A stretch of DNA of 64,000 bases from Rahnella laticis (lineage in GTDB: Bacteria > Pseudomonadota > Gammaproteobacteria > Enterobacterales > Enterobacteriaceae). Each line of letters begins with the position of its first letter. Position 1 is the first letter of the stretch. Shown here one piece after another: positions 39,283 to 47,636 of the stretch. The stretch is taken from positions 186,001 to 250,000 of the forward strand of contig NZ_JADOBI010000004.1 of NCBI RefSeq assembly GCF_015644585.1, read 5' to 3'. The position numbers were made by a program, and so were the translations under genes. The notes beneath the pieces are model-generated. The model made no database searches, was not told where the DNA came from, and saw only the letters and a list, made by a program, of their open reading frames with translations.

Positions 39283-40335
39283 TTAGCCGCGGCGCGCTTT
39301 GACTGCGTTCGCGAGGCTACGCAGTAACACTTCGGTATCTTCCCAGCCAATGCACGCATCGGTCACGCTCTGGCCGTAAACCAGTGGCTCGCCGCTGTCG
39401 AGACTCTGATTGCCTTCGACCAGATGGCTTTCAACCATCACGCCCATAATCGCCTGTTCGCCACCGGCAACCTGACCGCAAACGTCTTCACAGACTTCCA
39501 TCTGTTTTTTGAATTGTTTACTGCTGTTGGCGTGGCTGAAGTCGATCATGATGCGGGCTGGCAGGCCGCCTTTTTTCAGGCCGTCTTTCACTTCCAGCAC
39601 GTCCTGCGCGCTGTAGTTTGGTTTTTTGCCGCCGCGCAGAATGATGTGGCAGTCGTTGTTCCCGCTGGTATTGACGATAGCGGAATGGCCCCACTTGGTC
39701 ACAGACAGGAAGCAGTGCGGCGCACCGGCTGCGTTGATTGCGTCGATCGCCACTTTGATGGTGCCGTCGGTACCGTTTTTGAAACCTACCGGGCAGGATA
39801 AACCGGAGGAGAGCTCACGGTGAACCTGAGATTCTGTAGTACGTGCGCCAATCGCGCCCCAGCTCATCAAATCCGCCAGATATTGTGGCGTGATCATGTC
39901 CAGGAATTCACCCGCCGCAGGCAGGCCGGTGTCGTTAATATCCAGTAACAATTTGCGGGCAATGCGCAAACCATCGTTAATCTGGTAGCTGTTGTTCATA
40001 TGAGGGTCGTTGATCAGCCCTTTCCAGCCGACTGTCGTACGCGGTTTTTCGAAGTAAACGCGCATGACCACTTCCAGTTCACCCTGCAATTCTTCGCGCA
40101 TTTTCAGCAGGCGTGCTGCGTACTCTTTAGCGGCTTTAGGATCGTTGATTGAGCAAGGACCGATGACAACCAGAAGACGATCGTCGTTTCCTTTCAGGAT
40201 CTTATGAATCGCATTGCGTGCATGAGACACCGTCTTTGCCGCTTTGTCAGTGGCGGGAAACTTTTCCAGCAACGCTACAGGTGGCAAAAGTTCCTTAATT
40301 TCTTTGATGCGTAAATCGTCGTTTTGATAATTCAT
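39283..40335 (-). CDS. aroG: Phenylalanine-sensitive DAHP synthase
   Basis: AroG joins phosphoenolpyruvate and erythrose 4-phosphate in the first step of aromatic amino-acid synthesis. The 350-residue protein is nearly the same as E. coli AroG: MNYQNDDLRIKEIKELLPPV, VVIGPCSINDPKAAKEYA, MRVYFEKPRTTVGWKGLIND, GARTTESQVHRELSSGLSCP and VMVESHLVEGNQ. The isozyme call rests on this close match. A TyrR-type box lies upstream, so aromatic amino acids should repress it. Confidence 0.97.
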   Translation of the reverse strand: MNYQNDDLRIKEIKELLPPVALLEKFPATDKAAKTVSHARNAIHKILKGNDDRLLVVIGPCSINDPKAAKEYAARLLKMREELQGELEVVMRVYFEKPRTTVGWKGLINDPHMNNSYQINDGLRIARKLLLDINDTGLPAAGEFLDMITPQYLADLMSWGAIGARTTESQVHRELSSGLSCPVGFKNGTDGTIKVAIDAINAAGAPHCFLSVTKWGHSAIVNTSGNNDCHIILRGGKKPNYSAQDVLEVKDGLKKGGLPARIMIDFSHANSSKQFKKQMEVCEDVCGQVAGGEQAIMGVMVESHLVEGNQSLDSGEPLVYGQSVTDACIGWEDTEVLLRSLANAVKARRG

Positions 40336-40411
40336 AACTGTTCCATTCGGGTGTTCATAAGAGACAAAGCGAAACGCTGACCGCGTTCAATCTAGCCGTA
40401 TTGATAGCCGG

Positions 40412-40429
40412 TGTAAACCTAATTTGACA
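40412..40429. promoter_or_regulatory. TyrR box upstream of aroG
   Basis: TGTAAA-N6-TTGACA differs by one base from the TyrR box TGTAAA-N6-TTTACA. It lies about 80 bases upstream of the aroG start. TyrR represses E. coli aroG from a single box. Confidence 0.75.
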
Positions 40430-40548
40430 CCTACGAATAGTCTCATTTTGATTCAGGACATGAATTCATTCGCTAAGCTTCCTAATCATTGGCTTCACCA
40501 CGACGAGCACGAAAAAAATGAATCACAACCAAAGATGGAGATGAGGTT

Positions 40549-40890
40549 ATGAAGAAACTTGCAATAGTGTTACTGACCGCCACAATGGCTCTGGCTTCAG
40601 GTGCCGCATTCGCAGAAGGCGCAGATACGGGTTCGAATAATGGCTCAGCGAATCAGGCGGATGCTCCTGGCTCAATCCAGAAAATCGCACCGAACGGAGT
40701 CGATAACAGCAAAATCAACGAAACCGATAAGCCTGTTAATGAAGTCCACAAGAAAAAACACAAATCTACGACTGAAGCTCACCACAATGCGAGCAAAAAG
40801 ACCGTAGACCACAAAAAGGCCATGTGTAAAGACGGCCGCTGCCCGGATCAGGTACCAGGAACCAATCAGTCCAAAGCTACCGGTAACTGA
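40549..40890 (+). CDS. ybgS: YbgS-like secreted protein
   Basis: The 113-residue precursor has a signal peptide (MKKLAIVLLTATMALASGAA, cut near AFA) and a polar, Asn/Lys/His-rich mature part. Near the C-terminus it has MCKDGRCPD, a motif I recall in E. coli YbgS, which also lies between aroG and zitB. A stretch rich in His and Lys (HKKKHKSTTEAHHN) precedes that motif. No function is known; the two Cys and several His could bind metal. It probably has its own promoter and ends at a terminator. Confidence 0.82.
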   Translation: MKKLAIVLLTATMALASGAAFAEGADTGSNNGSANQADAPGSIQKIAPNGVDNSKINETDKPVNEVHKKKHKSTTEAHHNASKKTVDHKKAMCKDGRCPDQVPGTNQSKATGN

Positions 40891-40914
40891 TTTCATCAGC
40901 AGTAAATGACTGAC

Positions 40915-40942
40915 AAAGGGGAACTTCGGTTCCTCTTTTTCT
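40915..40942 (+). terminator. Terminator after ybgS
   Basis: AGGGGAAC and GTTCCTCT pair around TTCG, followed by T-rich sequence. Confidence 0.75.
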
Positions 40943-41019
40943 TCTCTGCCCCTTTCTTGCATCACATGACGATTACGTTATTGTTATGATCTCTGTTCAT
41001 CTCTTTTGTGAATACTTAT

Positions 41020-41970
41020 ATGTCTTCCTCTTTACTACCTCAGGATAAGAATGGCCGCAGGCTGTTGCTGGCATTTCTGGTTACCGTGATTTTCATGGTG
41101 GCAGAAGTGATCGGCGGCCTGATCTCCGGCTCGCTGGCACTTCTCGCCGATGCCGGACACATGCTGACTGACGCCGCAGCCTTACTGGTTGCGCTGTTGG
41201 CCGTGCGTTTTGCAAAACGTAAGCCCAACGCCCGGCATACGTTTGGTTATTTGCGCCTGACCACCATGGCGGCGTTTGTGAATGCCGCCGCGCTGCTGGT
41301 GATCGTCGTGCTGATCGTGTGGGAGGCCATCGCCCGTTTCTTCAGCCCTCAGCCGGTGATGGGTACGACCATGCTGGTGATTGCGATCGCCGGGCTTTTT
41401 GCCAATATTCTGGCGTTCTGGTTGCTGCATCAGGGCGAAGAGAAAGCCAATATCAACGTGCGCGCTGCGGCGCTGCATGTTCTGGGCGATTTACTGGGCT
41501 CCATCGGGGCGGTTGCGGCGGCGCTGATCATTATGTACACAGGCTGGACGCCTATCGACCCGATTCTTTCGGTGCTGGTTTCGTGCTTAGTGCTCAGTAA
41601 TGCATGGAGGCTGATGCGCGAGAGTTTCCACGAACTGCTTGAAGGGACGCCGCAGGAAATTGATATCGATAAGCTGCGCAAGGATTTGTCGATGAGCATC
41701 CCGGAAGTGCGCAACGTTCACCACGTTCACGTCTGGCAGATTGGTGAGCAGCGCCTGATGACGCTGCACGTGCAGGTTGTACCGCCACATGACCATGACG
41801 CCCTGCTTGACCGCATACAGCACCATCTGCTCGACAAGTGCCGTATCGGCCACGCCACCATTCAGATGGAATACGGCCGTTGTGAAACACCGGATTGTGA
41901 GATCAACGAAGTTCAGTCAGTAAGCTCCGGACACGATCACCACGGGCACAGCCACGCGCATCATCATTGA
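41020..41970 (+). CDS. zitB: Zinc transporter ZitB (cation diffusion facilitator)
   Basis: ZitB exports zinc in exchange for protons across the inner membrane. The 316-residue CDF protein has six membrane segments, the metal site [11 protein letters not shown] in segment 2 and the partner HVLGDLLGS in segment 5. A cytoplasmic C-terminal domain follows ([20 protein letters not shown]). It lacks the His-rich N-terminus of E. coli ZitB but ends in a His-rich tail, [16 protein letters not shown] at 41020 is preferred; a GTG four codons earlier is possible and neither has a strong Shine-Dalgarno. Confidence 0.93.
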   Translation: MSSSLLPQDKNGRRLLLAFLVTVIFMVAEVIGGLISGSLALLADAGHMLTDAAALLVALLAVRFAKRKPNARHTFGYLRLTTMAAFVNAAALLVIVVLIVWEAIARFFSPQPVMGTTMLVIAIAGLFANILAFWLLHQGEEKANINVRAAALHVLGDLLGSIGAVAAALIIMYTGWTPIDPILSVLVSCLVLSNAWRLMRESFHELLEGTPQEIDIDKLRKDLSMSIPEVRNVHHVHVWQIGEQRLMTLHVQVVPPHDHDALLDRIQHHLLDKCRIGHATIQMEYGRCETPDCEINEVQSVSSGHDHHGHSHAHHH

Positions 41971-41995
41971 TCCCGTAGTTCTGCGCCTGAAAGCA

Positions 41996-42023
41996 AAACG
42001 CCTCCGGATGGAGGCGTTTTTTA
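41996..42023. terminator. Terminator between zitB and pnuC (convergent)
   Basis: AAAACGCCTCC and GGAGGCGTTTTTT pair around GGAT, so it may serve both genes. Confidence 0.85.
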
Positions 42024-42034
42024 TGGGATACGGA

Positions 42035-42757
42035 TCAGATTTTCTGCAATGGCCGCGAACCGTTCTGCCGGGCACTTTTGATCCACAACCATGAGCCGTT
42101 AAGGGCAATCAGCGTCAGCAGAACATATTCCAGCGCCATGGCATAAACGCCCTGATAAGCAAAAATAGCCACGCTGATGACATCAATCACCACCCACACC
42201 AGCCAGTTCTCAACGTATTTGCGCGTCATCAGCAGCATCGCGACAATCGACAGCACCATCATAGATGAATCCCAGAACGGGAACGCATCGGGCTGAAGCT
42301 CGGGCATATTGACGTTAAGCCCCAGCGCCTGCATCACATTCACTGCAACGAGCGTGAGCGCGGCGAAAACGCGATCAATATTGAAGGTCATCAGCGCGAT
42401 ACCTGCCACGCAGATAACGCCCCATAACAGCGCCTTGCCACGCGGCAACCAGCGGATCTGCAATTCCGCCTGCTGATCGGCTGTCTGGCGGCTCCAGGCG
42501 TACCAGCCGTAAATATTGGCGGCGAAGAAGAACACCTGAAGCAGCAAGCTGGCATAAAGCTGGATCTGGAAGAAGATAATCGCAAACAGCGTCACGTTGA
42601 TCAGGCCGAACGGATAGTTGATCAGCTTTTCTTTGCTGGCGAACCAGATGCAAAGCAAACCGAAAATCGTCCCGACGGCTTCAATCCACGAAAGATCATA
42701 CCCTCCTTTCCCAAGAGGAATATGAACCAGAATGTTGCTGGTACTGAAGAAATCCAT
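42035..42757 (-). CDS. pnuC: Nicotinamide riboside transporter PnuC
   Basis: PnuC imports nicotinamide riboside for NAD synthesis. The 240-residue membrane protein matches E. coli PnuC: DFFSTSNILVHIPLGKGGYD, SWIEAVGTIFGLLCIW, FFAANIYGWYAWSRQ, FPFWDSSMMVLSIVAM and NWLVWVVIDVISV. It has about seven membrane segments. ATG at 42757 gives the conserved N-terminus; the ATG one codon earlier is also possible. It follows nadA in the same direction, and both serve NAD supply. Confidence 0.95.
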   Translation of the reverse strand: MDFFSTSNILVHIPLGKGGYDLSWIEAVGTIFGLLCIWFASKEKLINYPFGLINVTLFAIIFFQIQLYASLLLQVFFFAANIYGWYAWSRQTADQQAELQIRWLPRGKALLWGVICVAGIALMTFNIDRVFAALTLVAVNVMQALGLNVNMPELQPDAFPFWDSSMMVLSIVAMLLMTRKYVENWLVWVVIDVISVAIFAYQGVYAMALEYVLLTLIALNGSWLWIKSARQNGSRPLQKI

Positions 42758-42798
42758 CATCACGTCCTTCCCTTAATTGTTCTGAAAATACCTTCGGC

Positions 42799-43863
42799 TT
42801 AAAGCGCTTTAGTCTGCGCCCGTAATTTCAGCTGAGCTGCGAAATCCAGCATACGGTTCAGCGGGATCAGTGATTTCACACGCAGCGCTTCATCCACTTC
42901 AATGGCATGTTCTGCTCCGCCATGTTCCAGCCCTTCGGCGATAGCCTTCAGGCCATTCATCGCCATCCACGGGCAATGCGCGCAGGTCCGGCAACTGGCG
43001 CCTTCACCAGCTGTCGGCGCTTCGAACAATTCTTTATCCGGACACGCCTGCTGCATTTTATAAAAAATACCGCGATCCGTTGCCACAATAAGCTGTTTTT
43101 GCGGCAACGTTTTTGCGGCCTGAATCAGCTGGCTGGTAGAACCGACGGCATCCGCCATATCAACGATCGCCTGAGGGGACTCAGGATGTACCAGTATGGC
43201 CGCATCAGGGTACAAACCTTTCATGCGGGTCAGCGCCTGGGTTTTAAACTCGTCATGGACGATACAGGCGCCCTGCCAGCAGAGTACATCCGCCCCCGTC
43301 TGCTTACGCACGTAATTCCCGAGATGACGATCCGGAGCCCAGATGATTTTTTCACCCAAACTATCCAGGTATTCAATCAGTTCAACCGCAATGCTTGAAG
43401 TGACGACCCAGTCCGCCCGGGCTTTCACTGCCGCCGAGGTATTAGCGTAGACCACAACGGTGCGATCGGGGTGGCTGTCGCAGAAATCCGAGAATTCCTG
43501 TTCCGGGCAACCTAAGTCCAGAGAGCACTCCGCGTTGAGTGTCGGCATCAGAACCGTTTTTTCAGGGCTGAGGATTTTGGCCGTTTCCCCCATAAACCGG
43601 ACACCCGCCACCAGCAGCGTTGACGCCGGATGCTGGCTGCCGAAACGAGCCATCTCCAGTGAATCCGCGACGATGCCGCCGGTTTCTTCTGCCAGCGCCT
43701 GGATTTCAGGATCAGTGTAATAATGCGCGACCATAACGGCGTCGCGCTCTTTCAGCAGTTTCTTAATCTTCTCTTTATAGAAGGTCTTTTCGTCTGCATT
43801 CAGAACTGCGGGTTTAGGCGGGAAAGGATACACCGTCGCATTCAGATCCAATGTTTCGCTCAT
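42799..43863 (-). CDS. nadA: Quinolinate synthase NadA
   Basis: NadA condenses iminoaspartate with dihydroxyacetone phosphate to quinolinate using a [4Fe-4S] cluster. The 354-residue protein has [20 protein letters not shown], the cluster Cys in [11 protein letters not shown], the Cys of [14 protein letters not shown], and the C-terminal [13 protein letters not shown]. The start is uncertain between ATG 43863 and ATG 43872; the former aligns better. A possible NadR box lies about 75 bases upstream. It forms an operon with pnuC. Confidence 0.96.
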   Translation of the reverse strand: MSETLDLNATVYPFPPKPAVLNADEKTFYKEKIKKLLKERDAVMVAHYYTDPEIQALAEETGGIVADSLEMARFGSQHPASTLLVAGVRFMGETAKILSPEKTVLMPTLNAECSLDLGCPEQEFSDFCDSHPDRTVVVYANTSAAVKARADWVVTSSIAVELIEYLDSLGEKIIWAPDRHLGNYVRKQTGADVLCWQGACIVHDEFKTQALTRMKGLYPDAAILVHPESPQAIVDMADAVGSTSQLIQAAKTLPQKQLIVATDRGIFYKMQQACPDKELFEAPTAGEGASCRTCAHCPWMAMNGLKAIAEGLEHGGAEHAIEVDEALRVKSLIPLNRMLDFAAQLKLRAQTKAL

Positions 43864-43938
43864 ACTCTTCATCTCATTCTGTCAGGCAATGCGCCTGAAG
43901 GCCGGAAGCCACAGCCGGTTTAACAGATTAAACCCACT

Positions 43939-43956
43939 GGTTTTGTATGCTAAACA
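43939..43956. promoter_or_regulatory. Possible NadR box upstream of nadA
   Basis: On the minus strand TGTTTA-N6-AAAACC resembles the NadR operator TGTTTA-N6-TAAACA in one full half and part of the other. It is positioned to control nadA-pnuC. Confidence 0.45.
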
Positions 43957-44098
43957 AAATACCGTAAAAAACGAGGTAAGTCGTCCAAATTTTGTTCTTA
44001 AGGCTTTAAATGTTTACTGGACTTAAAAGAGAGGTGTATCGGATTATGTGGATAAAGGCAGATTAAGATAATGTGAGAAATACAGGGGTCTGAATGCG

Positions 44099-44124
44099 AA
44101 AAAAGCGCCTAAAGGCGCTTTTTT
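44099..44124. terminator. Terminator of the tRNA-Lys transcript
   Basis: AAAAAAGCGCC and GGCGCTTTTTT pair around TAAA. On the minus strand it lies about 50 bases after the last tRNA gene. Confidence 0.8.
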
Positions 44125-44176
44125 CTGAATTTGATGAAATAGACATCTTTGCAATTTAGATGGCTCACTTTAAAAG

Positions 44177-44252
44177 TGGTGGGCCGTGCTGGATTCGAAC
44201 CAGCGACCAATTGATTAAAAGTCAACTGCTCTACCAACTGAGCTAACGGCCC
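44177..44252 (-). tRNA. tRNA-Lys (anticodon TTT), copy 1
   Basis: The 76-base gene starts GGGCCGTTAGCTCAGTTGGT on the minus strand and has anticodon loop CTTTTAA. Its T-arm is CTGGTTCGAATCCAG, and it ends with encoded CCA. The acceptor stem GGGCCGT/ACGGCCC pairs fully. The sequence is identical to the other two copies. Confidence 0.97.
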
Positions 44253-44297
44253 ATCTAAATGCTTTCACTACTTATTCAGGACTAACCACTTAAAGAG

Positions 44298-44373
44298 TGG
44301 TGGGCCGTGCTGGATTCGAACCAGCGACCAATTGATTAAAAGTCAACTGCTCTACCAACTGAGCTAACGGCCC
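44298..44373 (-). tRNA. tRNA-Lys (anticodon TTT), copy 2
   Basis: An identical 76-base copy with encoded CCA, 45 bases from copy 1. The spacer starts on the minus strand with CTCTTTAAGTGG, shared with the spacer after copy 3. Confidence 0.97.
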
Positions 44374-44443
44374 TTCCTGAATACTTCTGACTGCCTTCGT
44401 GTCTTGCAGTTGGTGTGCAAGCCACTTGCTGTTTGTTTAGATT

Positions 44444-44532
44444 TGGTGGGCCATGCTGGATTGATACGGTCTTCGACCTCACCCTGCGGGCAACGCTACG
44501 CGTTGTCGTCTCGCTTCGCTCGGCTCGAACCA
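44444..44532 (-). pseudogene. tRNA-Lys 3'-end fragment interrupted by a 63-base insertion
   Basis: Bases 44444-44462 match the last 19 bases of the tRNA-Lys genes, including CCA, with one mismatch. The match stops exactly inside the T-loop. After 63 unrelated bases (44463-44525) the next tRNA word, CGAACCA, resumes for seven bases (44526-44532) and then is lost. The insertion contains a perfect hairpin, CAACGC/GCGTTG. No complete tRNA can form. Confidence 0.6.
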
Positions 44533-44579
44533 ATAGTTCTCATCCATCACTGCTTCACTACATATATCCACTTAAAGAG

Positions 44580-44655
44580 TGGTGGGCCGTGCTGGATTCG
44601 AACCAGCGACCAATTGATTAAAAGTCAACTGCTCTACCAACTGAGCTAACGGCCC
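44580..44655 (-). tRNA. tRNA-Lys (anticodon TTT), copy 3 (first in the transcript)
   Basis: An identical 76-base copy with encoded CCA. It is nearest to the promoter at 44730-44757, so it is the first tRNA of the transcript. E. coli has a lys/val tRNA cluster at the same place between cpoB and nadA; here only lysine tRNAs are seen. Confidence 0.97.
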
Positions 44656-44729
44656 ATCTAAACCTACTGCAAATTACCTAAATCTCTAACAGCGTTAGCC
44701 GTTTGGAGTTGTCTGGGCAACGGCGGCAT

Positions 44730-44757
44730 ATATTACTTATTTAACTTTTCAGTGCAA
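44730..44757 (-). promoter_or_regulatory. Probable promoter of the tRNA-Lys genes
   Basis: On the minus strand TTGCAC (44752-44757) and TAATAT (44730-44735) are separated by 16 bases. A GC-rich stretch (GCCGCCG) follows, as in stringently controlled stable-RNA promoters. Confidence 0.55.
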
Positions 44758-44852
44758 CTTTAATTTTCACAAAGATGCTTAACTGCTGGACTTTCACACA
44801 CTCAAGCCCAGAAAATGCACGATATGTACATTTTCCGGTCCTGAATTGGGAA

Positions 44853-45647
44853 CTACTTCGCAGATAAACGTTTTTGAGCTTGTTTTGCCGCGTCGGTGTT
44901 TGGGTACTGTTTTATGACCTGCGCGTAGACGGCTTTGGCTTTATCGGCCTGCCCTTTCTCCTGCATGATCACCCCAACCTTGAACATCGCGTCAGAACTT
45001 TTTGGGGACTTCGGATAGTTTTTGACCACAACCGCAAAATAATAAGCAGCGTCGTCTTTTTTACCCTTGTTGTAATACAGCTGGCCTAACCAATAGTTGG
45101 CATTAGGCTGGTATGTAGAATCCGGGTATTTTTTAACGAAACTCTGAAAGGCAGCGATCGCCTCATCATATTGTTTCTTTTCCAGCGCCAGAGAAACAGC
45201 GGCGTTGTAGTCGCTGTTCACATCGCCTGTGCTTGCAGGGGCTTGTGCAGCACCTGCGTCAGACGTTGCGGCCGCAGCATTACCAGACGCGTCACCAGTG
45301 GCTGCTGCAGCGCCCGTACTGGCGGCTCCGGCGGCACCCTGACTCAGGCTGTCCATCTGGTTAAAAATCTGCTTCTGACGATCAGCTAGCTGACTCAACT
45401 GATACTGGTTCTCCTGGATTTGACCACGAAGAGTATCCATATCACGTTGGGAATCAGAAAGTTGTTGCTGGAGTTGAGTTAATAGCTGGCTGTGAGCGTT
45501 AGAAATACGCTCCAGAGAGGTGACCCGATCTTCTATCGAGCCTGAGCCGACATCACTGATTGGCGCTTGGGCAGTAGCGGCCCATGGGACCGCTACGCCA
45601 ACCAGTAACGACAGACTCAACAGGTGAGTTCTGAAGTTACTGCTCAT
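44853..45647 (-). CDS. cpoB: Cell division coordinator CpoB
   Basis: CpoB links the Tol machine with peptidoglycan synthesis at the septum. The 264-residue periplasmic protein has a signal peptide ending ATAQA and an N-terminal trimerising coiled coil (about residues 36-95, LTQLQQQLSDSQRDMDTLRG). An Ala/Gly/Thr-rich linker (about 100-145) leads to a C-terminal TPR domain (YNAAVSLALEKKQYDEAIAA, YWLGQLYYNKGKKDDAAYYF). It is last in the tol-pal operon, 9 bases after pal. Confidence 0.95.
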   Translation of the reverse strand: MSSNFRTHLLSLSLLVGVAVPWAATAQAPISDVGSGSIEDRVTSLERISNAHSQLLTQLQQQLSDSQRDMDTLRGQIQENQYQLSQLADRQKQIFNQMDSLSQGAAGAASTGAAAATGDASGNAAAATSDAGAAQAPASTGDVNSDYNAAVSLALEKKQYDEAIAAFQSFVKKYPDSTYQPNANYWLGQLYYNKGKKDDAAYYFAVVVKNYPKSPKSSDAMFKVGVIMQEKGQADKAKAVYAQVIKQYPNTDAAKQAQKRLSAK

Positions 45648-45656
45648 ACTATTCTC

Positions 45657-46166
45657 TTAGTAAACCAGTACGGCACGACGGTTTTTAGCGTAAGCCGCTT
45701 CGTCATGACCCAGTACAGCTGGTTTTTCTTTACCGTAAGAAACGATAGAGATCTGGTCGGCAGAAACGCCTTTACCTTGCAGGTACATTTTAACAGCAGT
45801 AGCACGACGTTCGCCCAGGGCGATGTTGTACTCTGGGGTACCACGTTCGTCAGCATGACCTTCAACAGTCACTTTGTAAGACGGGTTGCTACGCAGGAAT
45901 GCTGCGTGCGCGTCTAACATCTGAGCGAATTCTGAAGAAACATCGTATTTGTCCAGGCCAAAGTAAACGATGTTATTTTTCTGCAGTTCTTGCATCTGCA
46001 GACGAGCTTGCTCTTCAGAAGACATGTTGCCGCTTTCTGCGCCAGTGCCAGAGTTCAGACCCATACCTGATTGGTCGTTGTCCGCGTTTTTGTGAGAACT
46101 ACACGCAGCGACTGCCAGAACAGGCAATGCCAGCATCAGCCCTTTCAGCACTTTATTCAGTTGCAT
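45657..46166 (-). CDS. pal: Peptidoglycan-associated lipoprotein Pal
   Basis: Pal anchors the outer membrane to peptidoglycan and is the partner of TolB. The 169-residue lipoprotein has lipobox LAVAAC at about residues 17-22, a short linker, and an OmpA-like peptidoglycan-binding domain ([38 protein letters not shown] at the end). It keeps the usual order tolB-pal-cpoB. Confidence 0.97.
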   Translation of the reverse strand: MQLNKVLKGLMLALPVLAVAACSSHKNADNDQSGMGLNSGTGAESGNMSSEEQARLQMQELQKNNIVYFGLDKYDVSSEFAQMLDAHAAFLRSNPSYKVTVEGHADERGTPEYNIALGERRATAVKMYLQGKGVSADQISIVSYGKEKPAVLGHDEAAYAKNRRAVLVY

Positions 46167-46213
46167 CTATTCGATCCTTTTATAATTTTTTGCCATACAT
46201 AGTTTTCTATGCA

Positions 46214-47506
46214 TTACAGATACGGCGACCAGGCAGGGAATTTGACCTGTCCATCAGTTGCCGGAAGACGCGCTTTGAAGCGCCCATCAGTCGATACCAG
46301 TTGCAATACAGAACCCAGTCCTTGAGAGGAGCTGTAGATAACCATAGTGCCGTTTGGTGCGAGACTAGGCGTTTCATCCAGGAACGTGTCCGTCAATGTT
46401 TGAACGGCTCCCGTTGCCAGATCTTGTTTAGCGATGTGCTGTGTACCGCTGGCGCTGCTCACCATGACCAGGAATTTACCATCTGCACTTACGTCAGAGT
46501 CCTGATTCTGTGAGCCTTCCCATGTCAGACGCTGAGGCGCACCGCCATTAATATTAACTTTATATACCTGAGGACGACCGCCCTGATCCGACGTGAACGC
46601 CAGGTTCTGGCTGTCCGGGAACCAGGTTGGTTCGGTATTGTTGCTACGGCCATTAGTGACCTGAGAGATCTGACCTGAACCCAGGTTCATCACATACAGG
46701 TTAAGGCTGCCGTCTTTAGACAACGCGAATGCCAGTTTAGACCCGTCCGGAGAGAATGCCGGAGCACCGTTGTGGCGTGGGAAAGAGGCAATCTGTTTGA
46801 TAGCACTGTTCGCCAGTGTCTGCACAACCAACGCTGAACGACCGCTTTCGAAAGTCACGTAAGCCAGTTTGCTACCGTCCGGAGACCAGGCCGGAGACAT
46901 CAGAGGCTCTGGTGAACGGTGAACAACGAACTGATTGTAACCATCGTAATCCGCTACACGCAGTTCGTACGGGAATTTGCCGCCGTTAGTCTGCACGATG
47001 TAAGCGATACGGGTGCGGAATGCGCCTTTAACACCGGTCAGTTTTTCGAAAACTTCATCACTGGCGGTATGGGCAGAATAACGCAACCACTGTTTGGTCA
47101 CTTTATACTGGTTTTGTGCCAGTACGGTGCCCGGAGCACCCGAGGTGTCGACCAACTGGTAAGAAACAACATAGCTGCCATCGGCTGCAGGCTGGACCTG
47201 ACCGATAACAACGGCATCGATGCCCAAAGCAGTCCAGGCAGCAGGCGTAACTTCTGCCGCTGAAGTTGGCTGTTGTGGCATGCGCGATGCATCAATAGGG
47301 TTAAATTTACCGCTGTTGCGTAAGTCAGCAGCAACAATGCCGCCAACATCTTCAGGTGGAGTACCCGGACCCGCCCATTTGAATGGCACAACGCCAATCG
47401 GACGAGCGGTATCTACGCCCTGAGTAATTTCAATGCGAACTTCTGCATTTGCTACAGATGCCCACATCATCAAAAGGCCGAACGCTACTCGAAATGCCTG
47501 CTTCAT
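46214..47506 (-). CDS. tolB: Tol-Pal periplasmic protein TolB
   Basis: TolB is the periplasmic beta-propeller that shuttles between Pal and TolA. The 430-residue precursor has a signal peptide ending ASVANA, an N-terminal domain starting [11 protein letters not shown], and repeated propeller blades with [16 protein letters not shown] and [15 protein letters not shown]. The ATG at 47504-47506 gives the conserved start [14 protein letters not shown]; the longer frame upstream is not supported. Confidence 0.97.
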   Translation of the reverse strand: MKQAFRVAFGLLMMWASVANAEVRIEITQGVDTARPIGVVPFKWAGPGTPPEDVGGIVAADLRNSGKFNPIDASRMPQQPTSAAEVTPAAWTALGIDAVVIGQVQPAADGSYVVSYQLVDTSGAPGTVLAQNQYKVTKQWLRYSAHTASDEVFEKLTGVKGAFRTRIAYIVQTNGGKFPYELRVADYDGYNQFVVHRSPEPLMSPAWSPDGSKLAYVTFESGRSALVVQTLANSAIKQIASFPRHNGAPAFSPDGSKLAFALSKDGSLNLYVMNLGSGQISQVTNGRSNNTEPTWFPDSQNLAFTSDQGGRPQVYKVNINGGAPQRLTWEGSQNQDSDVSADGKFLVMVSSASGTQHIAKQDLATGAVQTLTDTFLDETPSLAPNGTMVIYSSSQGLGSVLQLVSTDGRFKARLPATDGQVKFPAWSPYL

Positions 47507-47636
47507 TGTATCTCCCTTATCTGGACGTATCTGCCCGCGATAATTTAGCAGAATTTTAACAAACCAACGCATACAAAACTAGAATTACACCCTGCAATCT
47601 ATCGTAAAAATCTGAAAAGAAATTATTTTCGTCTTT

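Larger units (their letters stand above)
43864..44176. other. Non-coding interval between nadA and the tRNA-Lys genes
   Basis: This 313-base interval holds the nadA promoter region with the possible NadR box and, further right, the terminator of the tRNA-Lys transcript. I see no gene in it. Confidence 0.6.

Noticed and set aside
44047-44055. Perfect DnaA box (TTATCCACA on the minus strand) between nadA and the tRNA genes
   Set aside because: A single 9-base match is expected about once in a window this size; no second box is nearby.
44404-44649. Open frames across the tRNA-Lys cluster
   Set aside because: They read through tRNA genes and are artefacts of the repeated sequence.
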